From an uncultured Acidimicrobium sp. (GTDB lineage Bacteria > Actinomycetota > Acidimicrobiia > Acidimicrobiales > Ilumatobacteraceae), in NCBI GenBank assembly GCA_903895515.1, contig CAITUB010000144.1:1-5351 (forward strand): a stretch of 5,351 nucleotides of DNA. The letters run 5' to 3'. The translations under genes and the position numbers were made by a program. Below the pieces are notes generated by a model. That model ran no database searches. It was given only the letters and a program-made list of their open reading frames with translations, and was not told the origin of the DNA. Positions 1-5,279 of this stretch are shown in pieces; position 1 is the first letter of the stretch, and each line of letters starts with the position of its first letter.

Positions 1-396
1 TCGTGCTCCGCCGAATACGGCATCAAATCGGTGTTCGGCAATGGAGTCAAGCAGGGTCACGGTTTGCAGCGGGTTGCGGCTTGCTCGTGGTCCGCTGACA
101 TCGGCAACTTTGCCCGAGTCAATTGAAGCCTGTACCGATCCAACAATGAGCTGCACACCGGTATCTGCAACGCAGCGATCGCGGAATTCAATGACCTCGG
201 GGAAGTTGTGTCCAGTGTCAATGTGCATCACAGGGAATGGGATTCGAGCAGGTGCAAAGGCGCGCATGGCTAGGTGCAGCATGACGACTGAATCTTTTCC
301 ACCTGAGAACAGCAGTACGGGGCGCTCGAACTCGGCAGCCACTTCGCGAATGATGGTGACGGACTCGTCAATCAGACCATCGAGCGAGGTTTTCAT
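1..396 (-). CDS. cysD: Sulfate adenylyltransferase subunit 2 (CysD), N-terminal part, cut by window edge
   Basis: This is the small catalytic subunit of the CysDN ATP sulfurylase, which with the GTPase CysN makes adenylyl sulfate (APS) from ATP and sulfate, the first cytoplasmic step of sulfate assimilation. I translated the minus strand by hand and got 132 codons without a stop. The adenine-nucleotide alpha-hydrolase/PAPS-reductase-type fold is clear: IIREVAAEF (15-23), the P-loop-like SGGKDS (31-36), MLHLA (39-43), FPVMHIDTGHNF (about 54-65), EFRDR (70-74) and FDAVFGGAR at the edge. The SGGKDS and HNF forms look like actinobacterial CysD rather than the E. coli type. The family is usually about 300 residues, so over half lies outside the window. 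The ATG at 396 is fixed by an in-frame TGA three codons upstream (405-403). No good Shine-Dalgarno precedes it; an AGGAAGG at 424-418 is too far away. The gene is divergent from the importer operon. Confidence 0.95.
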   Translation of the reverse strand, partial: MKTSLDGLIDESVTIIREVAAEFERPVLLFSGGKDSVVMLHLAMRAFAPARIPFPVMHIDTGHNFPEVIEFRDRCVADTGVQLIVGSVQASIDSGKVADVSGPRASRNPLQTVTLLDSIAEHRFDAVFGGAR

Positions 397-404
397 ACGG
401 CTTC

Positions 405-410
405 AGGTTA
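405..410 (-). promoter_or_regulatory. Candidate -10 element of cysD, possibly giving a leaderless mRNA
   Basis: Read on the minus strand this hexamer is TAACCT, which fits the TANNNT pattern of actinobacterial -10 boxes. Eight bases separate it from the cysD ATG, so transcription could begin at or very near the start codon. That would explain why cysD has no usable Shine-Dalgarno. I see no convincing -35 at the right distance. It is a short match and could be chance. Confidence 0.3.
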
Positions 411-411
411 G

Positions 412-441
412 TTGACGGACCTTCCTAATTTTTTGTAAAAC
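412..441 (+). promoter_or_regulatory. Candidate sigma70-type promoter of the importer operon
   Basis: TTGACG at 412-417 is a near-consensus -35. TAAAAC at 436-441 matches four of six -10 positions, with an 18-base spacer. Transcription would begin around 447-449 and leave an untranslated leader of roughly 105 bases before the lipoprotein gene. The -35 lies one base from the candidate -10 of divergent cysD, so the two promoters may compete. The evidence is motif match only. Confidence 0.35.
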
Positions 442-517
442 GTAGTCATTCAGTGGATTTTGGGCTATCCAGACCGTGTTACTCTCGGGGCGTGCCAGCC
501 GGCGCGGAGAACCAACA

Positions 518-538
518 ATGGCTATGCGTTTCGCATAG
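518..538 (+). CDS. Possible six-codon leader ORF (MAMRFA)
   Basis: ATG-GCT-ATG-CGT-TTC-GCA-TAG lies in the leader of the importer operon. GGAGA at 506-510 precedes its ATG by seven bases, a good Shine-Dalgarno spacing. The stop codon ends 15 bases before the lipoprotein ATG, and the reading frame runs through the hairpin at 522-538. A ribosome translating this ORF would melt that hairpin and would stop close to the lipoprotein ribosome binding site. This is what one expects of a translated leader, but so short an ORF can arise by chance. I do not recognise the peptide, and it has no run of a single amino acid to suggest classical attenuation. Confidence 0.3.
   Translation: MAMRFA
522..538 (+). 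promoter_or_regulatory. Perfect 7-bp hairpin touching the lipoprotein ribosome binding site
   Basis: CTATGCG (522-528) and CGCATAG (532-538) are exact reverse complements around a TTT loop. The 3' arm contributes the first AG of the purine-rich AGGGGGAG Shine-Dalgarno (537-544) of the next gene. Folding would therefore leave most of the site open but crowd its 5' edge. There is no T-run after it, so it is not an intrinsic terminator. A role in mRNA stability or translation control is inference. Confidence 0.5.
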
Positions 539-544
539 GGGGAG
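537..544 (+). promoter_or_regulatory. Strong Shine-Dalgarno of the lipoprotein gene
   Basis: AGGGGGAG ends nine bases before the ATG at 554. It is the best ribosome binding site in the window and supports 554 as the start. A second in-frame ATG at 560 (codon 3) is less well spaced. Confidence 0.8.
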
Positions 545-553
545 AGCAATTAG

Positions 554-1681
554 ATGAAAATGAAACACCTCAAGGGGATTGCCCTTGCAGCAGCTGCGGT
601 CGTAGGACTTGCAGCATGCGGCGGAAGCAGTTCATCCACAGACACCACAGCAGCCGCTGGTGGCGACTACAGCAACTTGAAAGTTGCCGTTGTCTACATC
701 GGCGTTCCTGGAGATGCTGGATACACCTATCAGCATGATCAGGGAATCGCAGAACTCGAAGCAGAGCTCGGCATCACTGTTACCCGTTTGGAGAACATTC
801 CAGAAGGTGCAGAATCCGCAGCAACGTTCGATCAGCTCGCGAGCGAGGGTTACAACCTGATTTTCGGAACCTCATTCGGTTACATGGACCCAATGATTGA
901 AACAGCAGCCAAGTATCCAAACGTGTGCTTCGAGCATGCAACTGGTTACAAGACTGCTCCAAACATGGGCACATACTTTGGTGCAGCAGAAGAAGCTCGT
1001 TACCTCTCCGGTATCGCAGCAGGCGCAGCATCAAAGAGTGGCAAGCTTGGTTACGTAGCAGCATTCCCAATTCCAGAAGTTGTTCGCGGTTTGAACGCCT
1101 TCACATTGGGTGCTCGTTCGGTGAATCCAAAAGCAACTGTTCAAGTTGCATGGACATCAACCTGGTTTGACCCAGCTAAGGAAAAGGAAGCAGCACAGTC
1201 ATTGTTGCAAGCAGGCGCAGATGTTCTTGGTATGCACCAGGACTCAACTGCAACTGGTGAAGCAGCAATGGAAGCTGGTGCGAAGTGGGTTGGTTACAAC
1301 TCCGACACCAAGGCTGGCGACTTCCCAGACACCTGGCTCACCGCTCCAATTTGGGACTGGGGTCCTTACTACATCAAGGCTGCTAAGTCATTTGCTACAG
1401 GAACCTGCCTTGCAGGCGACTCTGGCCAGTACTACGGCAACATGGCAGACGGAACGGTCAAGTTGGGAACCTTCGGTTCTTCGGTAACTGCAGAAACACA
1501 GGCTCTCATTGCTGAGAAGACTGCTGCAATCATCGACGGATCATTTGCTCCTTTCACTGGACCAATCAAAGACAACACAGGTAAGGAAGTTATTGCCGCC
1601 GGAGTGGTTGCGCCTTTGGGCGACCTGCTCGGTATGCAGTACCTTGTTGAAGGTGTTATTGGCGAAATTCCAAAGAGCTAG
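554..1681 (+). CDS. BMP/PnrA-family substrate-binding lipoprotein of a purine/nucleoside-type ABC importer
   Basis: This is the extracytoplasmic binding protein that should hand substrate to the permease pair encoded downstream. A lipoprotein signal peptide is plain: a basic N-terminus (K2, K4, K7), a hydrophobic stretch at about 8-18, and the lipobox L19-A20-A21-C22 with lipidation at Cys22. A Ser/Thr/Ala/Gly linker (23-38) follows. The BMP domain runs from about 42 to the end: VAVVYIGVPGDAGYTYQHDQG (44-64), IFGTSFGYMDP (103-113), FEHATGYK (126-133), FPIPEVVRGLNAFTLGA (171-187), STWFDP (202-207), WDWGPYY (267-273), PFTGPIKD (333-340). This wording matches the BMP branch common in Rhizobiales; from memory, a Brucella member was crystallised with adenine. 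Purine base or nucleoside is therefore my best substrate inference, not shown by the sequence. At 375 residues it is full length. Codon use is strongly biased (TAC for 15 of 17 Tyr, AAC for 9 of 10 Asn, mostly AAG), suggesting high expression. C125 and C285 are the only mature cysteines besides the lipidated one. Confidence 0.95.
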   Translation: MKMKHLKGIALAAAAVVGLAACGGSSSSTDTTAAAGGDYSNLKVAVVYIGVPGDAGYTYQHDQGIAELEAELGITVTRLENIPEGAESAATFDQLASEGYNLIFGTSFGYMDPMIETAAKYPNVCFEHATGYKTAPNMGTYFGAAEEARYLSGIAAGAASKSGKLGYVAAFPIPEVVRGLNAFTLGARSVNPKATVQVAWTSTWFDPAKEKEAAQSLLQAGADVLGMHQDSTATGEAAMEAGAKWVGYNSDTKAGDFPDTWLTAPIWDWGPYYIKAAKSFATGTCLAGDSGQYYGNMADGTVKLGTFGSSVTAETQALIAEKTAAIIDGSFAPFTGPIKDNTGKEVIAAGVVAPLGDLLGMQYLVEGVIGEIPKS

Positions 1682-1687
1682 TTCTCT

Positions 1688-3232
1688 ATGAGTAGTGCCT
1701 CTTCTGAGGCCGCAATGGGGTCGCACCGCTTAGGCGGTGCGACCCTCTTTGCATTGTCTGCCCGACAAGTAACGAAGCGTTTCCCTGGCGTTCTGGCCAA
1801 TGACCGGGTTGATTTCGACTTACTGCCTGGCGAAGTACACACGCTGCTTGGTGAAAACGGAGCAGGAAAGAGCACCCTTGCTTCGGTGTTGTGTGGTTTG
1901 TACAAGCCAGATGAAGGCGCGGTGCTGCGTAATGGCACACAGGTTCGCCTCACAAGCCCACGTCACGGTTTACAAAATGGCATCGCGATGGTGCATCAGC
2001 ATTTCCGTTTGGTGGATCGATTTACTATTGCAGAAAATGTTGTGCTTGGCCATCGGAATTTGCCATTTCGATTGCGAGCAAATGATTTGGAAGATCAAGT
2101 TGCTCAAGTTGCCGAGCGTTTTGGATTACCACTTGACCCGCGGGTAACGGTTGGCGAATTGTCGGCTGGCCAACGTCAGCGCGTTGAAATTGTTAAGGCG
2201 TTGTACCAAGGTGCAGAGATTTTGTTGCTCGATGAGCCAACCGCATTGTTGGCTCCGCCAGAAGTAGAAAAGTTATTTGAAACTGTTCGTGCGATGACGC
2301 AAGCGGGCAAATCCGTGGTGTTCGTGAGCCACAAGCTCGGTGAAGTTGTTGACATTTCCGATCGTGTAACGGTGATGCGCGATGGTCGTGTAACGGGCTC
2401 AGTTGCACGAGGAGAAGCCGATACTCGAAAACTTGCCGAACTCATGGTTGGTCGCGATATTGATCTTTCTCCTCGTAGGTCGCGTGTTGCAGCGCAGGAG
2501 ACACTGCTGCAACTTGACAAAGTGGGTCTAACCAAAGACGGCATAGAGCGAATTGCAAACATTTCACTGAGCGTTCGAGCAGGTGAAATTGTGGGTATTG
2601 CTGGAGTTTCGGGTAACGGCCAGCGTGAACTTGCAGAAATTGTTGCTGGCTTACAAGCGCCCACAAGCGGTGAGATTTTGATTAATGGCGCTCGAGTAAA
2701 TGGCATAGGAACCCGCAAAGTTCGCGAAGCTGGTCTTGCATATGTCCCTGAAGACCGGCTTGGTACGGGTCTTGCGCCATCGTTGTCCATTGTTGACAAT
2801 TTGGTGCTCACGCGTGATCGCGGCTTCTTGGTTGATCGCAAGTCTGCACTAGTTGAAGCAGAAGCGTTCATCAAGCAGCTTGAAATTAAAACGCCGCATG
2901 CGCACACTGCAACGCGCAAACTTTCAGGTGGCAATTCACAGAAAGTGTTGTTAGCTCGTGAGATCTTTGCCGCTGGCGATAATTCACGTGTACTGGTGGT
3001 GTGTTCGCCGACTCGTGGGTTAGACGTTGGCGCCGTTGAAGCGGTGCACAAATTGCTGGATGAGGCAAGAAGTTCCGGGAAAGCCGTTCTACTTATTAGC
3101 GAAGACCTCGATGAAGTGCTGACGCTGGCCGACAAGGTGCTGGTGTTGTACCGAGGCTCGGTTGTGCACGAAGTGGCCGGTCATGAAGTTGATGTTGAAG
3201 CAGTAGGGCTAGCGATGGCAGGTTTGTCGTGA
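1688..3232 (+). CDS. Double-domain ABC ATPase of the BMP-type importer (NupO/YufO-like)
   Basis: This cytoplasmic ATPase powers the importer and carries two fused nucleotide-binding domains, as in NupO and RbsA. Residues are counted from the ATG at 1688. NBD1 is intact: Walker A GENGAGKST (55-63), Q-loop Q104 in VHQHF, signature LSAGQ (158-162), Walker B ILLLDEPTA (178-186) and switch His215 in SHKL. NBD2 is degenerate: GVSGNGQRE at 306-314 lacks the Walker A Lys and Ser/Thr. The signature is LSGGNSQK (412-419). Walker B ends VVCSPTRGLDVGA (437-449), with Cys and Ser where Asp and Glu would be. The switch His is replaced in ISEDLDE. Length (514) is normal. The boundary given is the longest frame, six bases after the lipoprotein stop. 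ATG 1715 has a better Shine-Dalgarno (TGAGG, 1705-1709). Homologs usually begin only a few residues before the TKRFPG motif (29-34), so TTG 1754, beyond the hairpin at 1718-1745, is also possible. The stop overlaps the next start. Confidence 0.94.
   Translation: MSSASSEAAMGSHRLGGATLFALSARQVTKRFPGVLANDRVDFDLLPGEVHTLLGENGAGKSTLASVLCGLYKPDEGAVLRNGTQVRLTSPRHGLQNGIAMVHQHFRLVDRFTIAENVVLGHRNLPFRLRANDLEDQVAQVAERFGLPLDPRVTVGELSAGQRQRVEIVKALYQGAEILLLDEPTALLAPPEVEKLFETVRAMTQAGKSVVFVSHKLGEVVDISDRVTVMRDGRVTGSVARGEADTRKLAELMVGRDIDLSPRRSRVAAQETLLQLDKVGLTKDGIERIANISLSVRAGEIVGIAGVSGNGQRELAEIVAGLQAPTSGEILINGARVNGIGTRKVREAGLAYVPEDRLGTGLAPSLSIVDNLVLTRDRGFLVDRKSALVEAEAFIKQLEIKTPHAHTATRKLSGGNSQKVLLAREIFAAGDNSRVLVVCSPTRGLDVGAVEAVHKLLDEARSSGKAVLLISEDLDEVLTLADKVLVLYRGSVVHEVAGHEVDVEAVGLAMAGLS
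1705..1709 (+). promoter_or_regulatory. Shine-Dalgarno that favours ATG 1715 as the ATPase start
   Basis: TGAGG lies five bases before ATG 1715. The outer ATG at 1688 has only a weak AAGAG (1673-1677) ten bases upstream, inside the end of the lipoprotein gene. If the site is used, the ATPase would be nine residues shorter than the longest frame. Confidence 0.4.
1718..1750 (+). terminator. Terminator-like 12-bp hairpin at the lipoprotein/ATPase junction
   Basis: GGGTCGCACCGC (1718-1729) and GCGGTGCGACCC (1734-1745) are perfect reverse complements around a TTAG loop, followed by TCTTT. It has the shape of an intrinsic terminator with a short, interrupted T-tract, so termination would probably be partial. 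Another role is a 3' stabiliser of the lipoprotein mRNA, as known for binding-protein genes such as malE. It starts 37 bases after the lipoprotein stop. The longest ATPase frame reads through it as GSHRLGGATLF, upstream of the conserved domain, which raises doubt about the true ATPase start. The structure is seen directly; the function is inferred. Confidence 0.7.
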
Positions 3233-4338
3233 TTATTGGCAACTTTCGTATCGAACTTGAGCCACGATTGTCTTCGCCTAAGTGGTTGTACTTGGCAGTG
3301 CCTGCAGGATCGTTGGTGTTTGCGTTCATCGTTGGGGGAATTTTTCTCGCACTCACTGGGCATTCACCAATTGGCACTTATGGTTCGCTGATAAGTCACG
3401 GCTATACGTCGTCAAAAGGAATTACCAATACCTTGGGCTTAGCAACTCCGCTGATTTGTACAGGTCTTGCTGCAGCTTTTGCATTCCGCATGAATTTGTT
3501 CAACATTGGTGAAGAAGGCCAGATGTATTTGGGCATGATCGGCTCTGCTTGGGCTGGCATTGCCCTTGCTGGACATTTGCCTCATGTGCTTGCGGTGCCA
3601 ACCGTATTGATTATTGGTGCAGCGACTGGGGCATTTTGGGTGTTGTTGCCAGCAATTTTGCGTGCCAAGTTGGGCACAAGCGAAATTGTCAGCACGCTGC
3701 TACTGAACTATGTGGCGCTGAACTTGGTGAACTATTTCATTTATGGAAGCCGTGGGTTTTTCAGAGACCCAACGACGTCATTCCCGCAGGGTCGTGGGGT
3801 AGAAGAGACTGCTCGCTTTCATAGCTTCGGAACCTCAAATACATATCCAACCGTGATCATCGCTGTGCTCTTGGCAGTGGCGCTGTATTGGTTCATGAAG
3901 CGCTCAAACTTTGGTTACGAGACTTCGGTGTTCGCTGACTCGCCAAACACGGCTCGTTATGCCGGTATGAATGCAACGAAACTCACACTGTCTGTGTTGT
4001 TGTTCTCGGGTGCACTTGCCGGGCTTGCAGGCGCCATGTATGTGGTTGGACCTGCAGGCAAAGTAGACCCAGGCTTGTTACAGATTGGACTTGGTTACGC
4101 AGGCATCGTGGTGGCCGCACTTGCTCGCTACAACTTTGTTGCGGTGGTTCTGACGGCAATCTTGTTTGCAGGTTTGCGTGTTGGCGGTGCGTCATTACAG
4201 ATTTCCTCAAACCCTGTGCCAATTGCAATTGCGGTAGTGCTGCAAGGCTCGGTTCTGTTGTTTGCACTTGGCGGAGAAATATTTAGGCGCAACCGATTGC
4301 GCATTCGACGTGTGCAGCAAGTGAGTGTGGCATCGTGA
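3229..4338 (+). CDS. ABC importer permease 1 (BPD_transp_2 family, NupP/YufP-like)
   Basis: This is one of two integral membrane subunits forming the translocation channel with the product of the next gene. Its 369 residues are mostly hydrophobic. Likely membrane segments lie at about 19-43, 68-87, 98-115, 119-143, 152-172, 206-223, 252-273, 285-316 and 329-348, with a basic cytoplasmic tail (RRNRLRIRR, 353-361). Family hallmarks are AFRMNLFNIGEEGQMYLG (85-102), LGTSEIVSTLLLNYVALNLVNY (148-169) and the probable ATPase-contacting loop before SGALAGLAGAMYVVG (260-274), which includes SNFGYETSVFADSPNTARYAGM (226-247). The start is the GTG at 3229, whose GTGA overlaps the ATPase stop by four bases; this is translational coupling, and only a weak AGG precedes it. 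Tyr codons are mainly TAT (10 of 14), unlike the lipoprotein gene. Confidence 0.93.
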   Translation: MIIGNFRIELEPRLSSPKWLYLAVPAGSLVFAFIVGGIFLALTGHSPIGTYGSLISHGYTSSKGITNTLGLATPLICTGLAAAFAFRMNLFNIGEEGQMYLGMIGSAWAGIALAGHLPHVLAVPTVLIIGAATGAFWVLLPAILRAKLGTSEIVSTLLLNYVALNLVNYFIYGSRGFFRDPTTSFPQGRGVEETARFHSFGTSNTYPTVIIAVLLAVALYWFMKRSNFGYETSVFADSPNTARYAGMNATKLTLSVLLFSGALAGLAGAMYVVGPAGKVDPGLLQIGLGYAGIVVAALARYNFVAVVLTAILFAGLRVGGASLQISSNPVPIAIAVVLQGSVLLFALGGEIFRRNRLRIRRVQQVSVAS

Positions 4339-5273
4339 ACTCAAACGTCTGGATCCTTACCTTTGCTGATGCGATCAGCATCGCTACAACGTTGATTCTT
4401 GCCACGATTGGCGCAATTCTCACCGAACGATCAGGCGTAATCAATCTTGGTGTTGAAGGCATCTTGCTTATGGGTGCGGTCACAGCGTTTTTGGTGGGCG
4501 ACGGAACCCACAACTTGTGGCTTGCGCTGTTCATGTCGGTATTGGTTGGCGTGGCAATGGCAACAGTTCACGCAATCCTCACCATCACGTTGCGAGCGAA
4601 TCAAATTGTTGCTGGTTTGGCACTCGTAATTTTTGGTACAGGTTTGTCGCAATACATAGGCAAGCCCGTAGAAGGTAAGTCGCGTCCAGTGACCATTGAG
4701 CCGATGCATCTTGGCAAGCTGTCCGACATTCCGGTGGTCGGCCCAATTCTGTTTGGTCACGACATTTTCACCTATCTCACGTGGGCTGGTGCATTGGTGT
4801 GTTCGCTGTATCTCAATCGCACGCGACCAGGGTTGGTGTTACGTGCAACGGGCGACGCTCCAGCAACAGTGGACGCACAGGGTGTGTCGGTGGCGATGGT
4901 TCGGTTTGTGCACACCATTTTGGGTGGAGCGCTGATGGGCCTTGCTGGTGGCTGGTTCATGCTTGCTCGAGGAACGGCATGGAGTCAGGCAGCAACAACC
5001 AACGGCATTGGCTGGATCGCGTTGTCACTCGTGGTATTTGCCGCCTGGAGGCCACTACGAGCCATTGCAGGCGCTGTGCTGTTCGGCTTCACCCTGCAGG
5101 TGCCGTACACATTGCAAGGTCAGCAGATCAATATTTTGCCTCCTGAAATTGTGCAGATGTTGCCATTCGTTGCAACGTTGTTTGTGCTCGTCGCTCTGTC
5201 AACACCGCGAGCTCGCAAGTTGCTTGGTGCTCCAAAAATGCTTGGGCAACCATTCGTTCGCGACGAACGGTAA
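4335..5273 (+). CDS. ABC importer permease 2 (BPD_transp_2 family, NupQ/YufQ-like)
   Basis: This is the second channel subunit, shorter than the first at 312 residues, as is usual for the pair. The diagnostic stretch is LTERSGVINLGVEGILLMGA (29-48), the match to the NIGEEGQ region of permease 1. Membrane segments are likely at about 9-29, 40-55, 61-84, 90-107, 144-160, 187-210, 224-253 and 271-289. The cytoplasmic loop RPGLVLRATGDAPATVDAQG (164-183) precedes GGALMGLAGGWFML (197-210) and is the expected contact with the ATPase. It begins at GTG 4335 in a GTGA overlap with the permease 1 stop, so the two subunits are probably made in equal amounts by coupled translation. No terminator-like hairpin follows its TAA. 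The next gene starts six bases later. Confidence 0.93.
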   Translation: MNSNVWILTFADAISIATTLILATIGAILTERSGVINLGVEGILLMGAVTAFLVGDGTHNLWLALFMSVLVGVAMATVHAILTITLRANQIVAGLALVIFGTGLSQYIGKPVEGKSRPVTIEPMHLGKLSDIPVVGPILFGHDIFTYLTWAGALVCSLYLNRTRPGLVLRATGDAPATVDAQGVSVAMVRFVHTILGGALMGLAGGWFMLARGTAWSQAATTNGIGWIALSLVVFAAWRPLRAIAGAVLFGFTLQVPYTLQGQQINILPPEIVQMLPFVATLFVLVALSTPRARKLLGAPKMLGQPFVRDER

Positions 5274-5279
5274 TTCATC

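Noticed and set aside
41..415. Plus-strand open frame of 124 codons opposite cysD
   Set aside because: The minus-strand translation gives an unmistakable CysD N-terminus; the plus frame has no domain and no ribosome site.
418..424. AGGAAGG on the minus strand as the cysD ribosome binding site
   Set aside because: It ends more than 20 bases before the only possible ATG, and no start codon lies at a suitable distance from it.
397..553. Possible riboswitch in the importer leader
   Set aside because: I could not find the conserved core of a purine, cobalamin, SAM, TPP or other class I know; only one small hairpin is evident.
460..738. Plus-strand open frame overlapping the lipoprotein start in another frame
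   Set aside because: It overlaps the signal peptide region out of frame, its product is Cys/Arg-rich with no family resemblance, and no Shine-Dalgarno precedes it.
2176..3135. Long antisense open frame (about 319 codons) opposite the ATPase gene
   Set aside because: It is Ser/Arg/Thr-rich with no recognisable domain and lies wholly opposite a gene with clear ABC motifs. It is the usual mirror of codon bias.
4335..5273. Permease 2 as a duplicate of permease 1
   Set aside because: Both belong to the same fold family, but their hallmark regions differ (NIGEEGQ versus ERSGVINLGVEG). This is the normal unequal pair of BMP-type importers, not a recent duplication.
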